Counted from the stretch's first letter, positions 36,101-43,811 are shown. The stretch is 64,000 nucleotides of DNA from Ruminococcus sp. UBA7013 (GCA_002449585.1 DJXD01000053.1:82498-146497), one strand, 5' to 3'. Made by a program: numbers and translations. The notes: a model not told the origin generated them from the letters alone.

Positions 36101-38622
36101 AAGCTACAGAAACCACTCCGGAAGAAACAGTTGATACCACAACAGAAGAAACCACTACTACCATTCAAATCGGTGAAGCTGGTCTCTGGTATGTAGAGAC
36201 AACTGTCGTTGCCGCTGGTGCAACTGTGACACTTCCTGTCAAAGTGACGGGTGATGTAAACGGCATCAACAGCTATATTGCAAAACTCCAGCATGATGCT
36301 GCTCTGACTGCAAATGATGCTTCCAATGGTGATGCTTATGAAGGCATGGACTTCTCCCGCAATATGGAAAACATGACCTTCGGCGGTATTAATTATACAA
36401 TTGATCATAATATTGTTCCGATAGATAACGGTGTTGTATTCAATATTATCTTCACTGCTCCATCTGAACCCGGTCGGTATCCGGTTGAATTCCTGAAAGA
36501 TGCTGGTCTGACAGTATATGACATCAACATGAATGAACTGGATGTCAAGACACAGGACGGTTGGATTGAAGTCATCGCTGAATCAACGACAACAGAAGCG
36601 ACAGAAACCACTCCGGAAGAAACAGTTGATACTACTACAGAAGTAACAGAAACCACTCCGGAAGAAACGGTTGATACTACTACAGAAGTAACAGAAACCA
36701 CTCCTGATACTACTACAGAAGTAACAGAAACCACTCCGGAAGAAACGGTTGATACTACTACAGAAGTAACAGAAACCACTCCCGAAGAAACGGTTGATAC
36801 TACTACAGAAGTAACAGAAACCACTCCTGATACTACTACAGAAGTAACAGAAACCACTCCTGATACTACTACAGAAGTAACAGAAACCACTCCGGAAGAA
36901 ACGGTTGATACTACTACAGAAGTAACAGAAACCACTCCCGAAGAAACGGTTGATACCACTACAGAAACTACTCAGGAATATACTACTACAGAAGAAACTA
37001 CTACATCAGAGGAAGAAACCACAGATGAAACTACTACATCCACTTCTGATAATATGGGCGAGATGACCGAAACCACAACTCAGGAAGTAAAACCCATCAT
37101 GGCATATGCCGCTACTTGGCAGATTGGTAATGTAGTCGCTCATGCTGGTGAAACGGTAACACTCCCGATCACTGTTAGTGCTGATATTATCGATGCTCTG
37201 ACATATTGCGCATATGATTTCGGTCTGGAACATATTTTCAATCAGACAAATGTAACAAATGCTGATTTCCAACTCACTTATATTGATCCTCAAACTGGTG
37301 AAGAAAAGCCCTGCTTTGGTGCTGTCTCTGGTGAGACATATAAAGAATTTGGCGATCTCCAGACAAATCCGATGAATTTCACAATTGGTGCACAGACAGA
37401 TCATGATGTTCCTGGCTTTAATAATGCAACAATTCTGTACCTGACATATAGAATTCCGGATACTGCACAGCCTGGTGTGATCAATGTTAACTTTGCCGGT
37501 GATGTAACAGCGCATAATATGACAGCTGCCGATGTATTTAATATCGAAGAAATAGGCGGTACAATCCAGATTCTGCCGGATAGCATTGCAATTGATGCTA
37601 TGGATTATGAATATGATATTGACGCTCTCTATAAATTCTATTTCTCACATGACTGGAGAGAATTCAGCGATAAGTTTGAAACAGATGAAAACGGCAATAT
37701 CACCGCTGTGACAGAAATTGGTCGCCTGAGAACGGATCTTCTCTCTGTTGGTACACTGAGACGGCGTGAAGTGCTGGTAGATGAAGAAACAGGTGAGCCG
37801 TATGGTTATGGTAACTGGACAATTGCAAATGACCTTGATGGTATTGCCTTCGTTGTCGGCGATAATGAAGGAACTGCACCTGATGAATCTATCAATTCTC
37901 CGATGGCTATTTTTGATAATCATTTTGGAGCTGCTCTCGAAGCAAGTGATGCTGGTGTAGAAAATGCCTTCTATAGAGATAATCTGCCTTTCAAGATCGT
38001 TACCACATTCCAGAAATGGGATCCTGAAACAAAGACGGCTAAGCCTTATACACCAGATGCTACACTGGAACTTGTAACACTCCAGAAAGATGAAAATGGT
38101 GAACTGGTTCTCGATGAAAACGGCAATCCGATCGTAGAAGGAAAGAGAAAAGCCACTAGCGGTACAGTTTACATTGCTGTGAAGGGTGATACTAACCTGA
38201 ATGGTAAGGTAAAGGCAAATGATGCTTCTCTCGTTCTGAAATATGCTGCTGATTTCGGTGCAGATCTAGATCCGAAGATCTATAAGGGCACTGATCCTGA
38301 TCCGCTGATGGAGAATTTCGTTTACTTCCTGAGCGACGTTGACGGCGAGTCTGAAGACATTGGCGCATCTAATGCAAATAAAGATGGCCTTGATGAAGAT
38401 AAAGACGGCGTAGTTGATAAGGATGAAAACGGAAATGTACGTTATACCGCTTCTCCGCTGAATGCTCGTGATGCTTCATTCCAGCTGATCTATGCTACTC
38501 AGTGGGGTGCTGATCTCAATCCTGACTGGTGGCTCATCCTCCATGGTGATACCCAGCCGGATAAACTGCCGAGATATACCAAAGAAATCGGCAAGAGACC
38601 CGATGACAATACAGCACAGTAA
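30112..38622 (+). CDS. Giant ScaB-like scaffoldin with about 14 cohesin-like modules and C-terminal X-dockerin
   Basis: The protein has 2836 residues. Signal peptide about 1-27. Two ScaA-like cohesins (57-211, 244-400). Seven modules of a second type (about 425-551, 560-696, 704-837, 847-978, 986-1117, 1127-1257, 1268-1398), marked by KWIID, KPGEE, GFNSFMTKIK and NMTFGGTD. Four longer modules (1431-1566, 1605-1740, 1797-1932, 2022-2157) start EAGLWYVETT. They are separated by Thr/Glu linkers, the last about 170 residues long (2158-2326). One divergent module (2332-2491) and an X-like region (2492-2690) come before a dockerin with GDTNLNGKVKANDASLVLKY and NARDASFQLIYATQWGADL, interrupted by a long acidic insert. 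Such X-dockerins bind the surface anchor ScaE in R. flavefaciens. No sortase signal is present, and neither cttA nor scaE follows. Confidence 0.88.
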   Translation: MKKLLSALTALCMCASMTTGLLPASALTAITPDDAVIAKAGDYERYYVEGDTPQINGFTWQIDDVEFDPATDKTISVPIKVWNCEPISGYTLGLLVDGMTLASDADNFPFSAVRFKDNKAFPTQATFMPNTDELTLGVAADANLDNPDSVIESGAAVVTLIFVPKEGYEYKPGQKFNITFSDEKDANLFGNNADQQLKPTLLNGSITVKGGTEDTTTEPTTEAPTEPVATTTEPQETQPSSGDFEWKISDVTFDPSKDERIEVPILVYNSPEISGYNIGLLIDGKAPSDPDFPFDKATFKNGGGYDNTGSFVPNTSELTLAFASDMSGDRNTSSAANGATAVYLYLTPKAGYNYEHGHIYQVTFDTDTPQAVSFGVASSDGGKDIDLYPKLTNGSITVENPDVTEPPTEYNPETSGIVSKEEKVSSAQWVISSATAKPGEKVTLHVTIKDNDGFNSYIAKIKTDVTAVGAETGELSELDFSSNINKMTFAGTDFSSDTINSNGTVFDISFTAPDKPGRYPVDFSSLEVYNADMVRLIPSTELGYITVEDDEFVHDQKDTSAKWIIDKVEADPGETVKVPVKVQGDTDGLNSYMVQISQDAGPVLVSAESGSAYGELSFESNLKKLTFGGTNSDKGENIIAKDGDVFYMNFEVPKDAAPDTTYHLNFVKDALDLENIDMVQLKPATEDGWIHIRKADFEHKEKEVSTKWIIDEVHAKPGEEVTVPVRVEGNTEGFNSFMTKIKYADGPVLVSTANGGFASLDFSYNLDNMTFGGTDFTTGSETLSGDEIVFNLTFTAPNEPGIYPVEFVKDTLEVYGIDMVQQISGTQDGAIIVDAEETTTTEPGEKDGAKWIIDWKEAKPGEEVTLPVHVEGNTEGFNSFMTKIKVADGPILVSTANGGFATLDFNYNLDNMTFGGTDSSSGADLKDDDVVFNLTFTAPTEPGEYAVDFDGLEVYGLDMAKQIVVQQNGGIIVKDDETTTEPGEKNGAKWIIDEVHAKPGEEVVVPVHVEGNTEGFNSFMTKIKVADGPILVSTANGGFATLDFNYNLDNMTFGGTDFSSGADLKNDDVVFNLTFTAPTDPGRYAVDFDGLQVYGLDMAKQIVTQVNGAIIVDPDETTTTTEPGEKNGAKWIIDWKEAKPGEEVTLPVHVEGNTEGFNSFMTKIKVADGPILVSTANGGFATLDFNYNLDNMTFGGTDSSSGADLKDDDVVFNLTFTAPTEPGEYAVDFDGLEVYGLDMAKQIVVQQNGGIIVKADETTATTEPGEKNGAKWIIDWKEAKPGEEVTLPVHVEGNTEGFNSFMTKIKVADGPILVSTANGGFATLDFNYNLDNMTFGGTDSSSGADLKDDDVVFNLTFTAPTEPGEYAVDFDGLEVYGLDMAKQIVVQQNGGIIVKTDETTTTEATTTTEETTTTTTTTEETTTTTPIETSEAGLWYVETTVVAAGATVTLPVKVKGDTNGINSYIAKIQHDAALTANDASNGDAYEGMDFSYNMENLTFGGVNYTIEKNVVPTDDGVVFNIIFTAPSEPGRYPVEFLKDAGLTVYDINMNELDVKTQDGWIEVVAETTTTEAEPVPDETTTEETQTTAEETTTEETTTTTIETGEAGLWYVETTVVAAGATVTLPVKVTGDSNGINSYIAKLQHDAALTANDASNGDAYEGMDFSYNMENLTFGGVNYTIDKNVVPTDNGVVFNIIFTAPSEPGRYPVEFLKDAGLTVYDINMNELDVKTQDGWIEVIAETTTTEATETTPEETVDTTTEATETTPEETVDTTTEATETTAEVTTTEETTTTIETGEAGLWYVETTVVAAGATVTLPVKVIGDSNGINSYIAKLQHDAALTANDASNGDAYEGMDFSYNMENLTFGGVNYTIEKNVVPTDNGVVFNIIFTAPSEPGRYPVEFLKDAGLTVYDINMNELDVKTQDGWIEVIAETTTTEATETTPEERVDTTTEVTETTPEETVDTTTEATETTPEETVDTTTEVTETTPEETVDTTTEATETTPEETVDTTTEETTTTIQIGEAGLWYVETTVVAAGATVTLPVKVTGDVNGINSYIAKLQHDAALTANDASNGDAYEGMDFSRNMENMTFGGINYTIDHNIVPIDNGVVFNIIFTAPSEPGRYPVEFLKDAGLTVYDINMNELDVKTQDGWIEVIAESTTTEATETTPEETVDTTTEVTETTPEETVDTTTEVTETTPDTTTEVTETTPEETVDTTTEVTETTPEETVDTTTEVTETTPDTTTEVTETTPDTTTEVTETTPEETVDTTTEVTETTPEETVDTTTETTQEYTTTEETTTSEEETTDETTTSTSDNMGEMTETTTQEVKPIMAYAATWQIGNVVAHAGETVTLPITVSADIIDALTYCAYDFGLEHIFNQTNVTNADFQLTYIDPQTGEEKPCFGAVSGETYKEFGDLQTNPMNFTIGAQTDHDVPGFNNATILYLTYRIPDTAQPGVINVNFAGDVTAHNMTAADVFNIEEIGGTIQILPDSIAIDAMDYEYDIDALYKFYFSHDWREFSDKFETDENGNITAVTEIGRLRTDLLSVGTLRRREVLVDEETGEPYGYGNWTIANDLDGIAFVVGDNEGTAPDESINSPMAIFDNHFGAALEASDAGVENAFYRDNLPFKIVTTFQKWDPETKTAKPYTPDATLELVTLQKDENGELVLDENGNPIVEGKRKATSGTVYIAVKGDTNLNGKVKANDASLVLKYAADFGADLDPKIYKGTDPDPLMENFVYFLSDVDGESEDIGASNANKDGLDEDKDGVVDKDENGNVRYTASPLNARDASFQLIYATQWGADLNPDWWLILHGDTQPDKLPRYTKEIGKRPDDNTAQ
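32628..34310 (+). repeat. Four tandem cohesin-coding repeats of about 420 bp, nearly identical
   Basis: Modules starting near 32646, 33066, 33486 and 33909. The first, third and fourth differ by only a handful of bases by eye; the second is closer to module 3 at its 5' end. The pattern implies recent duplication or gene conversion. Confidence 0.85.
34396..36585 (+). repeat. Four further cohesin-coding repeats of the longer type
   Basis: Units start near 34402, 34924, 35500 and 36175 (EAGLWYVETT), each about 410 bp, very similar, separated by Thr/Glu-coding linkers of growing length. Confidence 0.85.
36592..36975 (+). repeat. Thr/Glu linker microrepeat (TTTEVTETTPEETVD unit)
   Basis: Coding repeat of 45 bp (15 codons), with some units shortened to 30 bp by loss of EETVD. 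The same unit recurs at 35340-35460 and 35925-36135. Confidence 0.8.
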
Positions 38623-38638
38623 GGATATCAAAAATAAA

Positions 38639-38666
38639 ACCTCCCCGAAAGGGGAGGCTTTTTTTA
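38639..38666. terminator. Bidirectional terminator between the scaffoldin cluster and aroC
   Basis: CCTCCCC-GAAA-GGGGAGG followed by CTTTTTTTT on the plus strand and by a T-rich run on the minus strand. Confidence 0.92.
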
Positions 38667-38674
38667 TCAGAAAA

Positions 38675-39754
38675 TCAGCAGAAATGAGGATAATCCAGCA
38701 TATGGCATAGTAAGGCAAGATTCACAGCAGATTCTACACAAGGGATCATTTTGGGGACACAACAAGCTTCTATATCAGGAACAGCATCTAATGTTTCAGA
38801 TTGTAGATTTGAAAGATTGATCGTTTGCTGTGCTTTTCCAATCGTGGCAGAAGGACGGAATGCCGCTTTCAGAATAATCGGCATGCCAGATGAAATGCCG
38901 CCCAGAATGCCGCCATGATTATTAGAGCGTGTGAGGATATGGCCATGATCATCCACATAGAAGCTATCATTGCTTTGACTGCCCGTCATTTTGGCAGATT
39001 GAAAGCCTGCGCCGAATTCCAGCCCACGAATATCAGGAAGTGCAAATAGCAGCTGTGCTATCGTGGTTTCCAGCCCATGAAAGACAGGAGAGCCAATTCC
39101 AGCCGGAACATTGACAGAAGCGCATTCAATCGCTCCTCCGAGGGTCTCACCGCCTTCAGATGCGGCTTTGATATCAGTCTGCATTTTTTTACCCTGTGTA
39201 TTCTGGATGACCGGGAAATGTTTGTCACGAATAGATAAAATATCTTCTTTGGTAACGTGCGTATGAGAAAAAGGCTTGTCAAGAATGCCATGAATTTCAG
39301 CAATATGTGCGCCGGTATAGATGCCACGCCGTTCAAGAATCTGACCGCAGACAGCTCCCGCAAAACAAAGGGGTGTTGTGAGCTTTTCTGTAAAATGACC
39401 ACCATCACGGATGTCATTAAAGCCTTTATAGCGCAAAGTTCCAGTATAATCTGCATGCCCCGGACGGGGCAGGCGATTCAGCTGTGAAAATGTATTTTCC
39501 GGCTGACGATGCATGTTTTGTATAAAAACACATAAGGGTGAACCAGTTGTCCGATTATTGATCATTCCGGACATGACCTGACTGAGTGCCGGGCGGCCTT
39601 CCTGATCTGTGCCGCAGCGTTTCATAAATTGTGAAATCTGTTCCGTGTCAATATATTCGCCGGGCGGCAGGTTATCAATAGTAACGCCAATCGCAGGGCC
39701 TTGCGCTTCGCCGAATACGGAAACAGAAATACGATTATTCCAGATTGATGACAT
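38675..39754 (-). CDS. aroC: Chorismate synthase
   Basis: The protein has 359 residues, normal length. Family blocks include RPGHADYTG (catalytic His), RYKGFNDIRDGGHFTEKLT and GGILGGISSGMPI. It converts EPSP to chorismate with reduced FMN. The usual N-terminal GESHG reads GEAQG (E16-A17-Q18), replacing the first of the two conserved histidines. It is the third gene of aroB-aroA-aroC; its start overlaps the end of aroA by 20 bp and follows GGAGGGA. Confidence 0.95.
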   Translation of the reverse strand: MSSIWNNRISVSVFGEAQGPAIGVTIDNLPPGEYIDTEQISQFMKRCGTDQEGRPALSQVMSGMINNRTTGSPLCVFIQNMHRQPENTFSQLNRLPRPGHADYTGTLRYKGFNDIRDGGHFTEKLTTPLCFAGAVCGQILERRGIYTGAHIAEIHGILDKPFSHTHVTKEDILSIRDKHFPVIQNTQGKKMQTDIKAASEGGETLGGAIECASVNVPAGIGSPVFHGLETTIAQLLFALPDIRGLEFGAGFQSAKMTGSQSNDSFYVDDHGHILTRSNNHGGILGGISSGMPIILKAAFRPSATIGKAQQTINLSNLQSETLDAVPDIEACCVPKMIPCVESAVNLALLCHMLDYPHFC

Positions 39755-40970
39755 TCAAAATCCCTCCTAGTTTTTGATAATCTTCAAAGAATGCTGGATA
39801 TGATTTTTCCACGCATTCCGCACCGGTAATGATAACCGGATCTGTTGCTCTGGTAGCGGCAATTGCTGCACACATGGCAATTCTATGATCTCCTGCACTG
39901 CTGACAGTGCCCCCATGCAGTTCCGTGACCGGCAGGATTTCCAGTCCATCAGAAGTAATATGAATATTGCCGCCCAGCGTGTTCAGCATTTGGGCAGTAG
40001 AGGCCAGACGATCACTTTCTTTGATGCGCAGACGTGCCGCCCCGGAAATATGCGTGGGTTTATCCATAAAAGTAGCCAATACGGCTAAAATTGGCACTAA
40101 ATCCGGAATGTTTTCGGCATTGATCTCATAAATCTGCTGTGACGGATTTTTGTGATAGCAAAGCTTTTGAATAATGCTGATAATTGCCCTGTCACCCTGA
40201 ACAGAAGTTTTAGGAATATTATGCAGCAAGATCTGATTGCCGATTGCATTGGCTACATAGAAAAATGCTGCCTGTGAAAAATCGCCCTCTACACGAAGAT
40301 TTTTGGAAAGATAATGCTGATTGCCCGAAATATGATATTGATTTTGCTCTTCCCGGATCAGTACGCCAAATTGATGCATACAATGAATCGTCATATCTGC
40401 ATAGGGCTTTGATTGAAGCGGGGAAGTTAGCATAATATCAGAATTGCCCGTCAGAAGCGGAAGCGATAATAAAAGGCCGGTTACAAACTGAGAAGAAATA
40501 TCACCTTCGAGATGATAAAGGCCATTTGTTAATTTTCCGCTGATCGTGAAAGGCATTGTATCATGCTTGTCAAAAGTAATGCCTTTCTGAGAAAGTTCCC
40601 GAAGATAGGGCGTAATCGGCCGCTGTGGAAGGCGGCCTTGTCCTGCAAATGTCGCTTTGATGCCCAAAGCTGCCGCTACAGGAATCAGAAAACGAAGCGT
40701 TGAACCGCTTTCACAACAGTCCGCAAATGCCGCTTCCGGAGGATTGGAAATTCCAGAAACAATAACAGTATCTTCCAGAATCTCAAATTCTGCGCCAAAT
40801 GCACGCATAACAGAAAGCGTTGCATCAATATCTTTGGAAAAGCTGATCCCCGAAATTCGAGAAACATTTCTGCTCAATGCCGCACAAATCAGCATCCTGT
40901 GCGCCATGCTCTTGGATGAGGGAACTGTGACCGAGCCGGTCAGCTTATGAGGATAAATAATAATATTCAT
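39735..40970 (-). CDS. aroA: 3-phosphoshikimate 1-carboxyvinyltransferase (EPSP synthase)
   Basis: The protein has 411 residues, slightly short for the family. GSVTVPSSKSMAHRMLI, ESGSTLRFLIPVAA, GDISSQFVTGLLL, the catalytic RIKESDRLA and GDHRIAMCAAIAA are all present. It transfers enolpyruvate from PEP to shikimate-3-phosphate. The start lies 3 bp after the aroB stop with GAAAGGATC as ribosome site inside aroB; the end overlaps aroC. Confidence 0.95.
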   Translation of the reverse strand: MNIIIYPHKLTGSVTVPSSKSMAHRMLICAALSRNVSRISGISFSKDIDATLSVMRAFGAEFEILEDTVIVSGISNPPEAAFADCCESGSTLRFLIPVAAALGIKATFAGQGRLPQRPITPYLRELSQKGITFDKHDTMPFTISGKLTNGLYHLEGDISSQFVTGLLLSLPLLTGNSDIMLTSPLQSKPYADMTIHCMHQFGVLIREEQNQYHISGNQHYLSKNLRVEGDFSQAAFFYVANAIGNQILLHNIPKTSVQGDRAIISIIQKLCYHKNPSQQIYEINAENIPDLVPILAVLATFMDKPTHISGAARLRIKESDRLASTAQMLNTLGGNIHITSDGLEILPVTELHGGTVSSAGDHRIAMCAAIAATRATDPVIITGAECVEKSYPAFFEDYQKLGGILNVINLE

Positions 40971-40973
40971 GTG

Positions 40974-42020
40974 TTAGATCCTTTCAAAATGTTTCCGGAA
41001 GGCAGAAAGGGAATCTGTACGAATTTCCGCAGATCCCGGAGGAGAGCAGATAATATAGCGCAGTTCTGATCCAGTGCGCTTTTTATCATGACCGCATAAA
41101 GCCAAAAGATCCGGCAATGGAGCAGATACTTCTGACGGCAGATGATAACGCTCTACACAGAATTTTAATTTTTGATATTCTTCCGGTGTGCCAAAATATT
41201 TCGTCATGATGCACATCCCAGCCGCTACAGCACAGCCATGTGTATAGGTTTCATAATGATAATACGCTTCAATCGCATGGCCAATGGTATGACCAAAATT
41301 TAAAATCATACGCTTTCCGGTGTCAAGTTCATCTTCGGCCACAACATCACGCTTGATACTAACACAGATAGGAATGATTTCATCAAAATGCTGTTTGATC
41401 TGCTCCAGATCATAGCCGCAGAGGGTTTCAAACAGGCCATAATCTGCAATCATGCCATATTTGATGACTTCCCCCATACCATCTGTCAGAAAGCGGTCTG
41501 GAAGCGTCTGGAGTGTATCAGGATCACAGAGCACAAGACGAGGTTGTTTGAATGCGCCAACAAGATTTTTCCCTTCTGGCAGATCAATAGCGGTTTTTCC
41601 ACCAACAGAAGAATCTACCTGCGCAAGCAGAGAGGTCGGAATCTGAATATATGGCATTCCACGCAGAAAAGTTGCCGCTGCAAATCCAGTAATATCCCCC
41701 ACTACACCGCCGCCAAGCGCAATGAGACAATCTGATCTTGTGATTTCTTCTGCACACAGAAATGAATAGATTTTTAGCAATGTTTCCGCACTTTTGGAAG
41801 ATTCTCCATGTGGAAACATAAATTTTTTTACAGTGAAACCGCTGGTTTCAAGAGAAGCAGTGACAATATCGCTGTAAAGCGGATCTACGTTATCATCCGT
41901 AATGATGACACAGGTTTCCGGAGAAATCAGCTTTTGAATCTGTTCACCGGTATGTTTCAGAATGCCACGGCTGATTAAAATATCATAGGCATTTTCAACA
42001 GGTACATGTATTTTATGCAT
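40974..42020 (-). CDS. aroB: 3-dehydroquinate synthase
   Basis: The protein has 348 residues from the ATG at 42018-42020, chosen for the AGGAGGA site just upstream; an in-frame ATG 27 codons earlier overlaps the promoter and is rejected. GGGVVGDITGFAAATFLRG, PTSLLAQVDSSVGGKTAID, and the zinc ligands in EVIKYG, NFGHTIGHAIE and HG are present. NAD-dependent closure of DAHP to dehydroquinate. First gene of the aroBAC operon. Confidence 0.95.
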   Translation of the reverse strand: MHKIHVPVENAYDILISRGILKHTGEQIQKLISPETCVIITDDNVDPLYSDIVTASLETSGFTVKKFMFPHGESSKSAETLLKIYSFLCAEEITRSDCLIALGGGVVGDITGFAAATFLRGMPYIQIPTSLLAQVDSSVGGKTAIDLPEGKNLVGAFKQPRLVLCDPDTLQTLPDRFLTDGMGEVIKYGMIADYGLFETLCGYDLEQIKQHFDEIIPICVSIKRDVVAEDELDTGKRMILNFGHTIGHAIEAYYHYETYTHGCAVAAGMCIMTKYFGTPEEYQKLKFCVERYHLPSEVSAPLPDLLALCGHDKKRTGSELRYIICSPPGSAEIRTDSLSAFRKHFERI

Positions 42021-42057
42021 GGGGGAATCCTCCTGAATTAAAAAAATATCTATTATT

Positions 42058-42086
42058 ATCATACTGAATTTTTGACGGTTTGTCAA
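42058..42086 (-). promoter_or_regulatory. Sigma-A promoter of aroBAC
   Basis: Minus strand TTGACA-17-TATGAT, about 38 bases upstream of the aroB start. Confidence 0.8.
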
Positions 42087-42118
42087 GGGTATTCCTGACA
42101 TTATTTTTCAGAATTATC

Positions 42119-42151
42119 AAAAAAAAAGCAGAGTACTGGAAAGTACTCTGC
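42119..42151 (-). terminator. Terminator of the SleB-like hydrolase gene
   Basis: Ten-pair stem GCAGAGTACT/AGTACTCTGC followed on the minus strand by nine T residues. Confidence 0.92.
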
Positions 42152-42170
42152 AAAAACAGGATTGTTTCTG

Positions 42171-43295
42171 TCAGGATTTTCTGAAATGATTCTGAGAACC
42201 ATCGCCATAGAAATAGAGATAGCCATGATCAAAGGCGGATGGATCGGAGAAATATAAATCTACAGCGGCTTTCACATTGTTAGTCACTTTTCTGGAATAG
42301 GTAGTCAGATCAGCATAAGAAGATGAGCCGCTGAACTGATATCTTTGTGTGATGACACCATAGATTGTATCCGGAAACTGGGAAGAAGCCACACGGTTCA
42401 TAATAACCTCAACTACTTTGGCTTTATTTTCGATTGTGATCACATCAGAGCCGGCTTCATGTGCAACCGCATTGCAGAGGAGAATATACTCTCTGTCAGT
42501 GATGGAGAGGGAAGAAGAGGGCGGAGCGGGTTCGGGATCAGGTTCTTCTTCGGGAGTGGCTTCCTGTACGGGAACAGCCGTTTCAAGGGAATCAAGATCC
42601 AGAATATCACCGAGATAAATAGCAGAAACGTCAACAATTTCTGCTTCGTCAATAATCGGAACAGTTTCCTCGATCGTTGTGACTTCGGTCGTTGTTTCGG
42701 TTGTAGTGGTTTCCGTAGTAGTAGTTTCCGTAGTTGTTGTTGTCTCTGTGGTGGTTTCTGTCGTTGTTTCGGTTGTTGTTTCTGTAGAAGTTTCTGTTTC
42801 GGGAGTTGTCTCGATGGTATCCACTTCTGCAATGATTTTTGTTTCTTCTGTACTTGGCTGAGAAACTTCGGTTTCTGTCACTTCCTGAACAGTTTCTGTC
42901 ACTGTGACAGTATTATGATTTTTCCGAGCAGTAGAAACTGCTGTAGAACGAATATAAATCCTTTTCTTTGTAGTAGCCGTAGTAGAAACCGCTTCTTCCA
43001 GAGCAGGAGCGGTAGCGGGCGCACTCATGATGCTAGTATCTGTCTGTGCTTCTGTCTGATTCTCATAGGGTCGTTTATTAAGACGTTTCAGCACACTTTC
43101 AACAGGGGGTGCTGTACTGATATTTTCCTGTGGGATCGTCTTGATAAGAGTTTCTGGTGCAGCAGTTTTCGGCGCAGTTTCAGCATTTGCGCCTTCATCT
43201 AATGTTACAGTTGCGGCATCTGCCACAGCGTAACCCCCGAATAAAACAGAAGCAAGCATACCTAAAGTAACCGCTGCAACGTTGGACTTTCTCAT
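42171..43295 (-). CDS. Secreted cell-wall hydrolase, SleB/CwlJ-type domain behind a Thr/Glu linker
   Basis: The protein has 374 residues. Signal peptide about 1-27 (ends VADA). A long Thr/Glu/Pro-rich stretch (about 50-260, TTTET repeats) resembles the scaffoldin linkers in composition. The C-terminal 115 residues form a Hydrolase_2 domain: ILLCNAVAHEAGSD with the catalytic Glu, AKVVEVIMNRV, SQFPDTIYGVITQRYQFSG. Such enzymes are muramidases that cut cortex or vegetative wall. The promoter here is sigma-A type, not forespore type, so a vegetative wall role is more likely despite the germination genes 17 kb away. Confidence 0.85.
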   Translation of the reverse strand: MRKSNVAAVTLGMLASVLFGGYAVADAATVTLDEGANAETAPKTAAPETLIKTIPQENISTAPPVESVLKRLNKRPYENQTEAQTDTSIMSAPATAPALEEAVSTTATTKKRIYIRSTAVSTARKNHNTVTVTETVQEVTETEVSQPSTEETKIIAEVDTIETTPETETSTETTTETTTETTTETTTTTETTTTETTTTETTTEVTTIEETVPIIDEAEIVDVSAIYLGDILDLDSLETAVPVQEATPEEEPDPEPAPPSSSLSITDREYILLCNAVAHEAGSDVITIENKAKVVEVIMNRVASSQFPDTIYGVITQRYQFSGSSSYADLTTYSRKVTNNVKAAVDLYFSDPSAFDHGYLYFYGDGSQNHFRKS

Positions 43296-43363
43296 CGACT
43301 CATTCCTTTCTGAATCTGTTTCAAAATTTTGTCATTCCCTGAATCTTTCTCAAGGACAACCCT

Positions 43364-43392
43364 ATCATAGCATATTTTTTCCTGTTTGGCAA
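43364..43392 (-). promoter_or_regulatory. Sigma-A promoter of the SleB-like gene
   Basis: Minus strand TTGCCA-17-TATGAT with ATGC before the -10. Confidence 0.7.
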
Positions 43393-43684
43393 GCTTTTTG
43401 AAAACATTTCCATGTTGTCAACAATAATAAAATCAAAATCAAGTTTTTGTTTGGTGAAAATCACATATTTTTTCTGATTTTTTATGAATTCAAAAAGAAT
43501 TGATTAAAATATTTAACTGCTTTAATTACATTTTGATTACATTAAAAACAAAGCAGTAAATAATTATTGGCAATCTGCATGATAAAATAAGATTTTATTT
43601 GTGCAGTATTACTAATCTTTTGTCGAATTATGGGCTGTCAGGTTTTTGTGCTTTTTCACGAATTGGATAAAATCAACAATTGAC
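43393..43684. other. AT-rich intergenic segment with two long hairpins
   Basis: No gene seen. One inverted repeat joins ACTGCTTT (43516-43523) to AAAGCAGT (43550-43557); a second, CTGCA-ATAAAAT ... ATTTTAT-TGCAG, spans 43575-43606. Neither is followed by a clear T-run. Confidence 0.4.
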
Positions 43685-43713
43685 TTGACAAAGTCTGACG
43701 ATTATGTTATAAT
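43685..43713 (+). promoter_or_regulatory. Sigma-A promoter of pnuC
   Basis: TTGACA-17-TATAAT; predicted start near 43720 gives a leader of about 107 bases. Confidence 0.8.
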
Positions 43714-43734
43714 AAATACAGATAAAACAAAGAA

Positions 43735-43811
43735 TTCTGCCGCCGGGCAGAAAACATTCGTTTCCATGTCGTTAGGCCTTTGAAGACATGCGGACGGATG
43801 TTATTTTTTTT
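43735..43811 (+). promoter_or_regulatory. Structured leader with intrinsic terminator just before pnuC (candidate riboswitch/attenuator)
   Basis: A seven-pair stem TTCTGCC/GGCAGAA (43735-43752) is followed at once by a long imperfect hairpin (43753-43802: AACAT/ATGTT, CGT/ACG, CATGTC/GACATG, loop GTTAGGCCTTTGAA) and A-TTTTTTTT (43804-43811). The pnuC ribosome site GAAAGAGGG begins at the next base. A terminator placed directly before a start site implies regulated readthrough. The ligand may be an NAD-related compound, but I could not match a known aptamer. Confidence 0.6.

Noticed and set aside
32461..36408. A 1315-codon open frame antisense to the ScaB-like gene, rich in Cys, Phe, Ile and Ser
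   Set aside because: It mirrors repetitive cohesin and Thr/Glu-linker codons; ACA/ACT/GAA on the coding strand leave few antisense stops. It starts and ends inside modules, has no ribosome site, and its composition is unlike a protein.
34236..36959. Several antisense frames reading as Val/Ser repeats (VVVSSVVV)
   Set aside because: They are the reverse complement of the Thr/Glu linkers and lack start signals.
42345..43202. A 285-codon Cys/Phe-rich frame opposite the SleB-like gene
   Set aside because: Shadow of the Thr/Glu linker; the true gene has signal peptide, catalytic motif, promoter and terminator on the minus strand.
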